In this document: piece after piece, positions 24,222-35,154 of the stretch
Numbering within the stretch: position 1 is the stretch's first letter
Layout of the letters: each line of letters starts with the position of its first letter
NCBI GenBank assembly: GCA_963662155.1
Contig: OY759270.1
Location: 51,274,803 to 51,338,802 of the forward strand
Origin: Lamellibrachia columna
Taxonomy: Eukaryota > Annelida > Polychaeta > Sabellida > Siboglinidae
Length of the DNA stretch: 64,000 nt
Reading direction: 5' to 3'
Program-made: the position numbers and the translations under genes
Notes under the pieces: model-generated
Databases searched by the model: none
What the model was told of the DNA's origin: nothing
The model's input: the letters and a program-made list of their open reading frames with translations, nothing else

Positions 24222-25535
24222 ATGGCTTTCATACATAGACAATCGTGCGAGGGGGTCAAGACCGAGCTGGATCTCTTTACCGTACCCCCGACTCAGAACA
24301 GCGTCGTCGACAGCCATATAGGGGAACATCAGCACATGGCCTCTCTCGACTCGGGTGGACCGATAGAATTCTTGATACCCGGATCGGGATACGACCTGGA
24401 TCTCGCCAACACGATGCTACACGTACAGGCGAAGGTGACCCGAGCCAATGGCGACGAACTCGACTTGGCCGATCCCGTGGGTCCGGTGAATAACTGGCGG
24501 CATTCGCTGTTCAGTCAAGTCGACGTCAACCTGAACGGCACGCTCGTGACCCCTTCGACCAACACGCATGCATATCGTGCCTACATAGAGACGCTGCTGA
24601 GTTACGGCACCGTTGCCCAGGTCACACAACTGACGAGTCAGCTGTGGCACAAGGACAAGACCACTCGCATGAATGCCGTCGAGATCGATGACGGGGCCGC
24701 GGCTAATGCAGGGTTCGTGGCTCGACGAGCGAACGTCGTACCGAGTCGGGTCGTCGACATGATGGGCCGTCTCCACGTGGACTTGTTTCTGCAGGATAAA
24801 TTCTTGATCAACGGCGTCGATGTTAAGATACGACTGGTGCGCAGTAAGTCCGCGTTTGCACTTATGGCTGGCGGGGCCAATCCCGATTACAGGATCAACA
24901 TCATCAATGCCACCTTGTTTGCAAAGAAGGCCAAACTGAATCCGACCGTACAGACGGCGCACATCAAGGCTCTCGAGAAGATCACCGTCAAGTATCCGAT
25001 GCGCTCCGTCGACTGCAAGGTGTACGACATTCCCGCGGGCGCCCGATCGAACACGCACGAGAACCTGTTCCTCGGCACTCAGCCGAAACGTCTAGTGCTG
25101 TGCTGCATCGAAAACGACGCCTACAACGGTTCGTACGACAAGAATCCGTTTCACGCCAAGAACAACGCCATCAACTTCCTCACAGTGTACGTGGATGGGC
25201 GACAGATATCCTCCAAACCTTTCCCACCGAATGTCGTCGACACCCTCTTCATCAGGAGCTACAAGAACCTGTTCACCTCGACCGGTAAGGTGTGGCAGGA
25301 CGAGGGGAACGGACTGTGTCGCAGCGACTTCCGACACGGCTACACCTTCTTCGGTTTGGAACTGACCCCCGACGAGTGCGATGGTGCCTGCTTCCATCTG
25401 GTACAACAGGACAAACTGTGCATCGAGATGCATTTCCGTGACGCGCTGCCGACCACTGTGAACGTCATCGCCTACGCCGAGTTCGAGTCCGTGTTGGAAA
25501 TAGACAAGAGCCGCAACATCATCTACGACTACTGA
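24222..25535 (+). CDS. Capsid-like protein of a Polinton/adintovirus-like element ('F54H12.2-like')
   Basis: An intact intronless frame of 437 codons. The frame is open from 24201, but the first ATG is 24222 (MAFIHRQSCEG). No stop, frameshift or repeat interrupts it. Recognisable segments include TELDLFTVPPTQ near the N-terminus, GPVNNWRHSLFSQVDVNLNG, SRVVDMMGRLHVDLFLQD, NPFHAKNN and VIAYAEFESVLEIDKSRN at the C-terminus. I recognise the family annotated in many invertebrate genomes as F54H12.2-like, which I understand to be the double-jelly-roll major capsid protein of Polinton/adintovirus-type elements; the fold itself cannot be seen by eye. GC content is far above the surroundings (39 of 60 bases in one line counted). 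The next frame starts one base after its stop, a virus-like spacing. The family call is strong, the capsid role likely. Confidence 0.75.
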   Translation: MAFIHRQSCEGVKTELDLFTVPPTQNSVVDSHIGEHQHMASLDSGGPIEFLIPGSGYDLDLANTMLHVQAKVTRANGDELDLADPVGPVNNWRHSLFSQVDVNLNGTLVTPSTNTHAYRAYIETLLSYGTVAQVTQLTSQLWHKDKTTRMNAVEIDDGAAANAGFVARRANVVPSRVVDMMGRLHVDLFLQDKFLINGVDVKIRLVRSKSAFALMAGGANPDYRINIINATLFAKKAKLNPTVQTAHIKALEKITVKYPMRSVDCKVYDIPAGARSNTHENLFLGTQPKRLVLCCIENDAYNGSYDKNPFHAKNNAINFLTVYVDGRQISSKPFPPNVVDTLFIRSYKNLFTSTGKVWQDEGNGLCRSDFRHGYTFFGLELTPDECDGACFHLVQQDKLCIEMHFRDALPTTVNVIAYAEFESVLEIDKSRNIIYDY

Positions 25536-25536
25536 A

Positions 25537-25809
25537 ATGGACACCCTGCAGATCGCTAGACTACTGGCGATGGACCCGCGCACCAAGTCGATCGTTCGCG
25601 GCGTCGTACTCAAAGACGGACTGCCTACGACGATAGACGCTTTACCGGTCGCCTTCGTGTGAAACACCGACGACGGCGACGAAACGAGTGAACATTGGAT
25701 AGCGTTGTATCTGGATGCCGATGGACGCGGCGATTACTTCTGTTCGTACGGCCTGCCGCCACGACACACAGCGTTCCACACCTTCATGAAAGAACATTGT
25801 TCCGAGTGA
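25537..25809 (+). pseudogene. Adenain-like cysteine protease, N-terminal part, with internal stop
   Basis: The ATG lies one base after the capsid-like stop codon. The frame reads MDTLQIARLLAMDPRTKS, meets TGA at 25660-25662 (codon 42), then continues in frame as EHWIALYLDADGRGDYFCSY and GLPPRHTAFHTFMKEHCSE before TGA at 25807-25809. The HW-x5-D and G-Y-F-x-S-Y-G-x-P pattern is the N-terminal His/Asp part of adenovirus-type proteases. The catalytic Cys region expected further downstream is missing: the sequence after 25810 is unrelated. Base composition matches the capsid-like gene. A truncated, inactive copy. Confidence 0.75.
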
Positions 25810-25944
25810 ACTCATAATAGCAAGATATTTCCCTATACTCTCACACTGGACATCATCCGGGTTTTCAAAAAAAAATTTTTTTTAGTAGCCATCGAAACAT
25901 GGTCCCCATCCTTGCTCAGTCTCCTGAGCCCTGTCTACTATTAA

Positions 25945-26270
25945 CCTCTTGCTTTGTCTCATTGGAAAGTTAAACAAATGACATATTCTGTCCAGTTTAT
26001 TTTGCCTTAATCCAATGACTGTTGCATTTAATCACACAGCAGTAGTCATTCCCTCCCACATTTGAAAGTATCGCTTTGATAAGAATGCAACGGACTGTTG
26101 TAAGCGAGCGGAATATCCCTTATTCCGGTGAAAATTGTAAACATCTCCACTGAACATGTCCGGGCTGGAATGTGCAACTCGTCTATTGAGCCTCGTCACC
26201 AGTGACCTGTTTAACCCATATACGTTTGATGACAATCTGGACAGGTTACCCAATATATCATCCCGAGGTT
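25945..26270 (-). repeat. THAP-associated repeat, copy 1 (5' part, decayed)
   Basis: Closely matches 38848-39100: CTCTTGCTTTGTCTCATTGG, GTATCGCTTTGATAAGAATG and TCCGGGCTGGAATGTGCAAC in the same order. At 38 kb this sequence encodes the start of a THAP domain on the minus strand; here the reading frame is broken and the C-terminal half of the domain is absent. Confidence 0.75.
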
Positions 26271-26970
26271 CGCTCGTTGAATGTTGCAAATTCGGCACCT
26301 GGCCAACTCGGCTTTGAACAGACCCTGTCTGTGGGTCAGACAGCAGTGCATCGACGGTGACTGCTAGACTCGGGCCCTCTCTAAGGATGACACCCGACCC
26401 GTCACGGCGCAGGCTTGGCAGCCTACTAGAGAACTATCTGGAGAGTTGACTAGGAAGGCTGTCGTTGTCGACGATCGTTGGAGCCTGCGTGTGCTGACCT
26501 TCCAAATATCCCCATATGTTAGAAGATCGATCGGATGTAAAAACAGTAATTCGGGTAATAGACATGTAGTAGGTGGCGCCACCAGTTGAAAAAAATCGTT
26601 ACTTCATCATTGAAATTATCCTGCCACGAGATCCCAAATGGGGGAGATTTGTTGGAGCCAACTTAGAAAGCTGACGGCCACGACACAAGAGCGTAACCGT
26701 CGTGTCGAACAGTATACTTAGAGATTAACAGGTTGCAAGAATATCCCTCTAAAGCAAACGAAACAACTAGTTATAATGCGGATTTTTAAAGATTTGTCTA
26801 AATCACTGAATGACGATTAACTATACATTAGAATGCTTTGCTCCCAGAGGGAACAGAGGGAACAGCCCAGTCTCGCGTTGCAATCCTCCATTCAGCACGG
26901 AATTGATGGGGTGCGGCGGCAAAGTTCGTTACACATTCGGCAATCGGACGTTCGAGTTCCGCTAGCTGTG
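26271..26970. other. No gene seen
   Basis: Mixed-composition DNA. Short open frames on both strands have no recognisable motif. TGGCGCCACC at 26573-26582 is another member of the TGGCGCCA motif set. Confidence 0.5.
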
Positions 26971-27465
26971 GGCCGGGGTCGTACGGCGGGTGTTGCGGGG
27001 ATGTTGCTAGTAGCGAGCGGGGGTCGTACGGCGGGCGTTGCGGGGATGTTGCTAGTAGCGAGCCGGGGTCTTACGGCTGTAGTTGCGGGGATGTTGCTAG
27101 TAGCGAGCCGTGGTCGGACGGCGGGTGTTGCGGGGATGTTGCTAGTAGCGAGCCGGGGTCGTACGGCGGGTGTTGCGGGGATGTTGCTAGTAGCGAGCCG
27201 GGGTCGTACGGCTGTAGTTGCGGGGATGTTGCTAGTAGCGAGCCGTGGTCGTACGGCGGGTGTTGCGGGGATGTTGCTAGTAGCGAGCCGGGGTCGTACG
27301 GCTGTTGTTGCGGGAATGTTGCTAGTAGCGAGCCGGGGTCGTACGGCGGGCGTTGCGGGGATGTTGCTAGTAGCGAGCAGGGGTCGTACGGCGGGCGTTG
27401 CGGGGATGTTGCTAGTAGCGAGCCGGGGTCGTATGGCGGGTGTTGCGGGAATGTTGCTAGCAGCG
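26971..27465 (+). repeat. 45-bp minisatellite, 11 copies
   Basis: The unit begins GTCGTACGGCGGGTGTTGCG and continues GGGATGTTGCTAGTAGCGAG. The 45-base period keeps one frame open as GRTAGVAGMLLVASR per unit, which gives a long open frame (26833-27615) that I regard as a by-product. G-rich on the plus strand, with several GGG and GGGG runs per unit. Confidence 0.97.
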
Positions 27466-27536
27466 CTCGGCGCACGATACTATCTTCACCACCTCCATCT
27501 GCGTTTCTTTACGGCTTCCACGACGTCGAGGGATGG

Positions 27537-27857
27537 TTATGAAGCTTCTTCGTGGGCAGAACGGCCGGTGATGAATGCGGACATCCAGGCGTTGGTTCCG
27601 TGCAACGTTCTTTGAGCGAGCTCGTCAAAATACCAGCCTTCAAAGCCATGGGTCATCGTTGACTGGACCGCAACCTTATACAGGCGTGCCTCCCTGCTGC
27701 GCGGAAGTCCAACGTCTGTCCATATACACCACAGCGAGGTGAATCTCCCGACCGCACCAACTGTACGGTGTTTCACGTCTGCAGCGCAGTCACCGTCGCC
27801 TTGCACCCGTGACCCGAGGTACTCGAAATTGATCCATGAAGGAAATCGCAAGGACAT
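27537..27857 (-). mobile_element. LINE fragment (family D), post-palm region
   Basis: The minus strand reads FEYLGSRVQGDGDCAADV, RFTSLWCIWTDVGLPRSRE, ARLYKVAVQSTMTHGFEGW and FDELAQRTLHGTNAWM. The YLGS-x-V and R-L-Y-x-x-V-V-x-S pattern follows the palm in RTE/CR1-type reverse transcriptases. The fragment lacks a catalytic motif. It sits beside a block (from about 27860) that also borders the family D fragment at 62.4-63.0 kb. Confidence 0.75.
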
Positions 27858-28276
27858 TCGAATTGCGCTGATAACTCAACACTAAAGAAGTAAATTTATT
27901 TGGTATACATTTATTTCGATTGTTTCCATGCGGTTTGTTTAAATGGGGGATATGGGTCAATCGTATAGTTCCGCCATTGCAAAGTGTCATTGCGTCATGC
28001 TTGTGATATTAATTTAATTATCATATCTGGTTGAATGTTGGCACTGTCAAATCGATTAACTCGAAGAAATGAGCAACTTTGATACATGCCCTAGTAATGT
28101 CCGATTGTCTGTAGTTAAAATTGCTCAAAGTCATTGAGACGGAGGCATTGCGTTTGTTGAACATCGTTAACATATTGTAAGCTGAACTTGATCAGTTTAA
28201 CATAACTTATAACTTATAATTAACTTTATAAGTACAATTGCTGCATAACGTTGGCGACTTATGTCGGTCTTGTCCA

Positions 28277-28432
28277 GGACCGTTCACACGAGCGATTAGT
28301 TGTCCACATAGTGTCGCCCAACCAATTGGACGCATCGTTTCTTGTTGCTCGCAAGAAACGATGCGTCCAATTGGTTGAGCGACACTGTGTTGACCGGTGA
28401 ATCGGACAACTAATCGCTCGTGTGAACGGGCC
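28277..28432. mobile_element. 156-bp foldback (MITE-like) element, copy C
   Basis: Near-perfect inverted repeat. GGACCGTTCACACGAGCGAT at the left mirrors ATCGCTCGTGTGAACGGGCC at the right. The inner half (CCCAACCAATTGGACGCATC to GATGCGTCCAATTGGTTG) continues the stem to a loop of about 10 bases near GCTCGC. There is no coding capacity. It lies in the former 3' UTR of the hydrophobic-tail exon copy. Confidence 0.85.
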
Positions 28433-28505
28433 GTTAGACTTCTATCTTCGACTATGTCCGATAACAAGCGTTCCTCTTCGGCTTTCGTCGTACCGTTGCG
28501 TCTAT

Positions 28506-28585
28506 TCAGTACAACGTAACAACGAGAGTTGCGAACACAAACAGAGAGCCCACAGCCAACGAGACCACCGACACTTGATCGGCGC
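28506..28585 (-). pseudogene. C-terminal hydrophobic-tail exon, copy C (isolated)
   Basis: The minus strand has acceptor TTTCTGTTTCAG and 26 codons ending TGA, encoding ADQVS then VVSLAVGSLFVFATLVV and TLY-stop. The length and splice site are exactly conserved with copy A, but no stalk or cysteine exon is found upstream (28.6-29 kb), so it is probably an orphan duplicate. Confidence 0.6.
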
Positions 28586-28719
28586 CTGAAACAGAAAGCA
28601 TTAATTGTATTAAACGTTATCAAGTTGCATATGCACAACTAGGAGAATGGAGACATATTGTTGAGGACGATACAGTCGTACTATTAGTAGAGGTGCCGTA
28701 GTATTTATGAGACATAAAG

Positions 28720-28830
28720 TGTTCATAATCGGTAATCGAAATCGATTGTTTAAATGTGTTCAAGTATTCGTAATCGAAATTAATTACTGTGGTAATGTAA
28801 TCGTAACCGTTGATTATTTTGATGATTGTG
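28720..28830. repeat. Degenerate AATCG motif array
   Basis: AATCG or ATTCG/CGAAT words recur about every 8-15 bases (AATCGGTAATCGAAATCGAT, then TATTCGTAATCGAAATTA). The same array occurs at about 63850-63950 in block D. Confidence 0.55.
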
Positions 28831-29017
28831 TTAAAAATTACAAAGTGCGGTGTTTTCATGGTTCTAGCACTCTAGGTTTAACAAGACGCACTTGTAACAC
28901 GTGTGATTGTATTACAATACAATACAATACAACACACTTCTTTTGCGCAAAAATCCTCGGGAGACCTAAGCTCGGCAGCGCACAAAAACAAAAGCAGTTC
29001 CTAATCGGTAAGCAGTT

Positions 29018-29438
29018 CCAGTTGTTGTGACAATGTGTATATTATACATTTATTTTATGACAGTTGTTGTGACAATGTGTATATTATACATTTATTTTAT
29101 GACAGTTGTTATGACAATGTGTATATTATACATTTATTTTATGACAGTTGTTGTGACAATGTGTATATTATACATTTATTTTATGACAGTTGTTGTGACA
29201 ATGTGTATATTATACATTTATTTTATGACAGTTGTTGTGACAATGTGTATATTATACATTTATTTTATGACAGTTGTTGTGACAATGTGTATATTATACA
29301 TTTATTTTATGACAGTTGTTGTGACAATGTGTATATTATACATTTATTTTATGACAGTTGTTGTGACAATGTGTATATTATACATTTATTTTATGACAGT
29401 TGTTGTGACAATGTGTATATTATACATTTATTTTATGG
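29018..29438 (+). repeat. 42-bp minisatellite, 10 copies
   Basis: Unit: TTGTTGTGACAATGTGTATA then TTATACATTTATTTTATGACAG, nearly identical in all copies. As 42 is divisible by 3, frames such as TMCILYIYFMTVVV stay open; these are artefacts of the period. Confidence 0.98.
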
Positions 29439-29538
29439 TTATGCTACAGTCGTGGTAACGGACACTATCTTACGTAACAAGGGTTATATAGTTATTGTCG
29501 AGCCAGGCTAGGCAGTAGTCCTAGCGAGGAGACGGCTG

Positions 29539-29618
29539 CAATAGTTAAGAGACGGCCGGTGATAAGTTGCGAGAGAAGGCAGTTATACTACAATAGTTAA
29601 GAGACGGCCGGTGATAAG
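29539..29618 (+). repeat. 28-base direct repeat, two copies
   Basis: CAATAGTTAAGAGACGGCCG followed by GTGATAAG occurs at 29539-29566 and 29591-29618. Confidence 0.95.
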
Positions 29619-30011
29619 CTGTGATAAGGCAACTATACTGCAGTACTGAAATTGTTGTCAGTAGAAAGCTGCGTGACGCAACACAATTTGAACAATGCCA
29701 GAAGCGACTGGCGTAAGTATTATCTATTACGTTGTTAGCTGATAATATGTGTGCCTGTATTTAGATATATTCATATGTCCTATGTGTTAATACATGTTAT
29801 GAACGTGAAGAGTCATCTACTGTAAATATGGTTTTTAGAATTGACCTAGAATTAAGCCATCATTTGCCTAAAGCGTGTCGGCCATTGTTGGCAAAGAGCT
29901 TGTCTGATGATACGCCCTGTAATCCTATTTTGTAAAATTCAAATGGTAAACTGATATGATTATCATTGCGTTATTATTCACGTGTATGTGGTAATTATTG
30001 GGATATATATA

Positions 30012-30089
30012 TATAACGACTGGCAACCAGCTTGGGATATAACGACTGGCAACCAGCTTGGGATATAACGACTGGCAACCAGCGTGGGC
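30012..30089 (+). repeat. 26-bp tandem repeat, 3 copies
   Basis: Unit TATAACGACTGGCAACCAGC plus TTGGGA, three times. Confidence 0.97.
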
Positions 30090-31929
30090 TGTATAGCCGA
30101 GAGACTTACACGCAGCAGAGGGCGAGCTGGAGTGTCGTGTGAGGGCGAGGTCGGTTGAGCAACAGGAAAAGATGGACAGTCTGGGAACCAGTGACACAAG
30201 TAGTGTGTGAACGATATTCAAGTGATAGGTGGATCGTTATCGAGCGATATGTGAACTGCGTTCGAGCGATAATGTGAATCATTTTCATTGTTACTTCATT
30301 TTACTTTGAGTTATACTCGCAGTGTAGCGAGGCGTTGGTTATTATTTATTTTCCTAGTTTTGGTGATTATGAAATTCTATATGTATGTATTGTATATGAT
30401 ATACATTCAGTAAATTAAATACGTTAACTGGACATTATGGTCCAATGGTATTAATTATTACACGACCATTGCGCGACAGTGTCACAAATGGCGAGCGCGC
30501 CAGGATAACGTGTAATATAATTCTGACTATGACGTACATGGTTCTGTTGATGTTGAAAAACAGTAGTAGATTACACTGTTGGTTGTTAGTGTATATAAAT
30601 TATTGCACTTGCGTGGTTTGTTCATCAGGGGACATATCGATTATGCAGATGAAAGAATGACAACTTTCGCAAGATACTTGGTGGCGAAATTAGTAACTGA
30701 CGACTAACAAGGAGCTGTTCGTCAGTCAGAATCGGTAAGCGGAGCATTTGCAAGTTATGACCACTACTAGACAACACAGTTTGTCAACGCTATTTTATCT
30801 GGGTCGTTATTGTGTGCTCCACTTGGGCAACTGTAGAGTACCTATAATGAAGACACGCGAACACACGCACACACGCACGCACATTTATCAGTGCGTCGAT
30901 TATTAAAACAGGTGGTTTGTCTGTTTGCGATGACGGTCGTGGTGAATGTTGTATGTGCACATGTATTTTAGAATATTTTAGACTACGAGTGGCTGCCATA
31001 GACATAATTAAAGTTAGCTACTACCAAATGTTGCAACAAGTTATTTACCCGACACTTTTGGAATGGTGTCGGTAGACACTAAATTAAAAACATATTTTAA
31101 AATCCCTCAGGCGGTCACTTGTATTCAGTTATCTGACCTGATTTTTTACTTTCGTACAATACACCATCTATGTATTGTCACACGGTTGCAGGTACACCGA
31201 ATTAAGTGTGCAAGTAAATTGTTTGATCTTTTGTAAGTGGACTTAGGAGTTATTACAATGGACACCTCAAGCGGCAGCGTGATTCAGAGAAAATAAAGGT
31301 TTAGCTGTCTGCTTAACTTCCCTAGGAAGATAAAATGTATATTTGATCAAATTTATCGTGAATAAACAATGTACTATTTTTTTAATATTAATGTTGTTAT
31401 TGTTGTTGTTATTACTATTACTATTATTATTATTATAAAAGCACCACAAGCCAAGAAGTGGCATACATCAAACGTGCATTCGTCAAACGGTTTGTGCGAA
31501 CTACTTGCGAGCGAGGTCATGGTGAGTGGTGTCGTAGATATCATTGAGGTATACCCTGACACATTTAATATAAATTGGCAGTATATGATATATTCAGCTA
31601 TGTTTATGTTCCTCAATGTTGAATCAAACTGCTTATTTGTTTCGTCCTTGATGCTGGGGGTTGTGGCAAAAACATGTAAATATGTCACACGCGGTCACTA
31701 GTATTATAATAATGGGATTTGAGTTTAGACTTTGACACAAGAAGTCTTCTATGATCAACCATTGCAACATGCTTGCAGGTAAAATGGTGGTGCGCAAGTT
31801 AACTCTTTGATCCTTTATTACCAACCTATTGGTAACAAATCAGTTTAGGATGTATACAAAGTGGTTGTGCCGCATCTTAGAGGCAACTGTAGATGGCGAC
31901 CCGACGGCAGAAACTTGTTTTCGGATTCT
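30090..31929. other. No gene supported
   Basis: AT-rich. There is a (TTA/TTG)n patch near 31390-31440 and a short ACGCACAC-type microsatellite near 30855-30880. No splice-bounded or conserved frame was recognised. Confidence 0.55.
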
Positions 31930-34310
31930 TCTTCTTCCTTTTGTGAAGGACTGGGCTCCTTAGAAGCGTCGTAAGTCCTGCGGCGTCTGTGTACGTTGGT
32001 AGTTCCGGTCAGGGCCAATTAAAAGACATTGCACCGCTATTGGGGCAACAATGGTTAGGTTAAAAATTATATTAAAAATCTATATACACGATCTGAAGTT
32101 ATCTATGGAGTGATGATGACTGGTTGCAGTTTGTGGAGACTGCGGCCTAGTCGATTCTGGAAGGACTCCAGTGAAGGGGCTGAGGAGATAGAGGTTGGGA
32201 GGTGGTTCCACTCAGACACTGTGCGGGGGAAGAAATAGTGAAAGAGGACAGGGTGTTGGATTTGTTCCTGATGCAGGGTTGTGCTCCTCTAGTCCTTCGG
32301 TCAGCGTGGTGGAAGACATTTGCTGGTTTGATGTCTACGAGGCCTTTGTTGATTTTGTAGAGCATCCCCAGGCGGATTTGTCGTCTTCAAAGTGCCACAT
32401 CAAAGATTACTACTTAAATTAAAAGCCCATGGTATCGGGGATAGCATAACTGACTGGATAGAACAATGGCTGACTGACAGAAGACAACGAGTTGTAGTAG
32501 ATGGAGAAGTTTCAAATTGGAAATCGATTTTGAGTGGGGTACCTCAAGGATCAGTATTAGAACCTATATTATTCTTAATTTATATCAATGACTTGGACGA
32601 CAGTATAACAAGTAACATACTGAAATTTGCGGATGACACAAAACTGTTTAGAAAGGTTAATACTGATGGTGATAAACAACATTTACAAAACGATCTAGAC
32701 AGATTAGTGAAATGGTCTGAGAAATGGCAGATGCTGTTAAATTTTGGGAAATGTAAATGCCTACATACAGGACATGGGAACTTGAATGTAAACTATAAAA
32801 TGGGAGATACTGCTCTGGGTACTACTGTAAAAGAAAAGGACTTAGGAGTTACAATAAGCGCTGATATGAAAGTTTCAGAGCAGTGTGGTATTGCATCTTC
32901 AAAGGGTACTCAAATTCTTGGATTGATTAGAAGAAACATAACATACAAGGGAAAAAAGTTAATTATACCTCTTTATAAAGCAATAGTTAGACCTCATTTA
33001 GAATACTGTATACAAGCATGGAGAACATATCGTAAGAAGGATATAGATACGCTTGAACGCATACAAAGGAGAGCAACTAAAATGATTCCAGAACTTAGAG
33101 ACCTTAGTTATGAAGAACGCCTGAAAGAATGTGGTTTAACAACTCTAGAGACAAGGAGGTTAAGAGGAGATCAGATTGAAGTTTTTAAGATATTGAATGG
33201 GTATGAAAATATTGATAGAAATATGTTTTTCTCACTCAAGAAGGATAGCAGAACTAGAGGACATGAGGTAAAATTAGTAAAGGATCAATGTAGATTGGAT
33301 ATCAGGAAGCACTCGTTCTCACAGAGGACAATAAATGAATGGAACAAATTGTCTACAGATTGTGTAACTGCTAGCAGCGTGAATATGTTTAAAAACAAGG
33401 TTGACACATATCTCAGGAGGGCGGGTTATAAGTAGATGAACATTGTTGGACTCTCGATAAGCCAATGGCTTCCTTGTCCACTTGCCATCTGGGCCTTTGG
33501 CTTGGATGGCAAATCTTGTATCTTGTATCTTGTATCTTCGATGTTCCAGACTTGTCCATTTTAGATTTTCGAGCATAGTTGTTACACTGCCTGGTGATAT
33601 GTCCGTGTAGTTGTTGTTCACATATCTGGCTGCTCGGCGTTGGACGTTTTCAAGGAGTTGGACGTCCTTTTGCTTGTAGGAATCCCAGACAGCTGAGGCG
33701 TATTCCAAAGTGGGGCGTACCAATGTGGTGTAGGTTGCCGTCTTGACTTTAGGGGTACACTCTCTGAAGTTCCTTCGCAGAAACCGCATTGTCCGGTTTC
33801 CTCTTGCCGCTACATCCTCAACATGGTTGGACCAGGAGAGATCACTGCGGATGTTGATACCCAAGTATTTGTTGGTACTTTCCATTATTTGACCATGGAG
33901 AGAATAGCTGGATGTTAAGGTTTCCCGTCGCTTGTTGGGCATGATCCGGATGACGTTGCTTTTGCTCGTGTTGAAGTTCATTTGCCAGATGTGTTCCCAC
34001 TTTTCCACGGAGTCAAGGTCTTGTTGAAGTAGGGCCTGTTCTTGGTGGTCCTTAATTCTTCTGTAGAGGAGGTGTAATCTGCGAAGAGTCTGGCACTGGA
34101 ATGATGGACTGCATCAGGTAAGTCGTTGATATAAGTCAGAAAGAGGAGGGGGCCTAGGACAGTGCCTTGTGGTACTCCAGATAGGACGGGTGCAGAGGAC
34201 GAAAGGGTGCCTTCTAAGGCAACTTGCTGCGTTCTGTAGGTCATGAAAGAATTGTGTGTATGTAAGATGGGGAATGTTATGGCTTGTAAATGGGACGTTC
34301 ATTCGATGCC
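31930..34310 (-). mobile_element. L2/CR1-like LINE family B, interrupted by a family A insertion
   Basis: Minus strand, in RNA order: [18 protein letters not shown] (motif B), [10 protein letters not shown] (motif C with the second Asp replaced by Tyr), [54 protein letters not shown] and LLENVQRRAARYV, up to 33536. After the insertion it resumes at 32389 with RLGMLYKINKGLVDIKP, then a 3' UTR down to about 31930. A frameshift near 34000 and the motif C substitution make it inactive. Confidence 0.88.
32390..33535 (+). mobile_element. LINE family A copy 3, 5'-truncated, inserted in family B
   Basis: Starts at AAAGTGCCACATCAAAGATT (inside motif A) and runs through SGVPQGSVLEPILF, KFADDTKLF and the full C-terminus to TAG, then the 3' UTR ending GGCAAATCTTGTATCTTGTA and further ATCTTGT heptamers. 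The RT frame is open from 32392 to 33435 (347 codons), so this is one of the youngest copies, although 5' truncation makes it immobile. The 5-base word TCTTC flanks it on both sides as a target-site duplication. Confidence 0.92.
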
Positions 34311-35122
34311 CTCAACTACGCTAATGTCAAGCATCTAAACCTGCTTGACTAAGGCAGACGGGTATGAATAGTTTTTGTTTTATAACATTTGTAAATCATT
34401 GATCCAATGATCAACTTACTCAAATTGTCCGCAAGAGAGATACCGATACCAATAAGCATTCGTGCAGCCACGAGTGTATTATGTATATGCTAACAGTTAT
34501 GTTAGTCATCTCTCTATTGGAAAAGACAGTGATGACACATCGTGGGACTTCAAAGGAAGATAGTTCCACACCATATGCCAAGGCGAAGGGCTTACTTCTT
34601 TAGTGTATGCCGGTGAATTCTGGTATGGTGATTTCCTATGGACCTCATTACTAATTCGAAGAGTACCACGTAAACCGTTCGAGTGATAAAGATGGCTAAC
34701 CCTCGTGGGAAAATAATATAAAGGCAATGGTCTAAAAAGACGCTAAATGTACCCCGAAAATCAATTTCCATACCATTACTCGAGAGACACTTGGCGGTGC
34801 CGTTTATGCCCGAGTCCGGACACCGCCAAGTCAAATCAGGACCGCAGTGATTGAGAGCAAGGTCGAGGTCACATTTGTGGTTCGCCTTCAGCGTCATTGT
34901 AATTGTAATGCAGGTTTAGCTTTGTATTGGCTACTTAGGCTACATTATATGAAACGCCTTCAAATGTACGACTGCACGTACGTATCGATTACTTCTCTAT
35001 GACAGCAACTTGATGAGCACCAACTTGCAGGAATCATTTTCCATACAATCAACCAATATAAATGCATAGATATTCATTCGTCAAAACTAATACCGGGAAT
35101 AAAAGCTGATTTTAAACGTGTG

Positions 35123-35154
<32 letters not shown>

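Larger units (their letters stand above)
27860..28900 (-). repeat. Repeat block C (partner at 63030-64000)
   Basis: Matches the right end of the window in the same orientation and order: GGTATACATTTATT, CGGTTTGTTTAAATGGGGGA, a foldback element, the hydrophobic-tail exon, and an AATCG-rich motif array. It is therefore a composite segment copied as a unit rather than independent insertions. Confidence 0.8.

Noticed and set aside
24201..25810. Bacterial contamination as the source of the GC-rich island
   Set aside because: The products belong to eukaryotic virus-like element families and the island is flanked directly by dispersed repeats found elsewhere in the window.
26833..27615. 260-codon open frame with GMLLVASR repeats
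   Set aside because: Nearly all of it is the 45-bp minisatellite; flanking codons show no domain.
28207..28638. 143-codon minus-strand frame, also at 63474-63983
   Set aside because: Runs through the tail exon in a wrong frame and then a foldback element; the conserved frame is the splice-bounded 26-codon exon.
29027..29511. Two long open frames in the 42-bp minisatellite
   Set aside because: Artefact of a period divisible by three; the same DNA is open in two frames.
30430..30520. LTR end and primer-binding site near AAATGGCGAGC
   Set aside because: No matching LTR copy and no convincing tRNA complement.
34592..34897. Cys-containing minus-strand frame as a further module exon
   Set aside because: Cysteine spacing differs from the EB-type modules and no phase-1 acceptor and donor pair could be placed.
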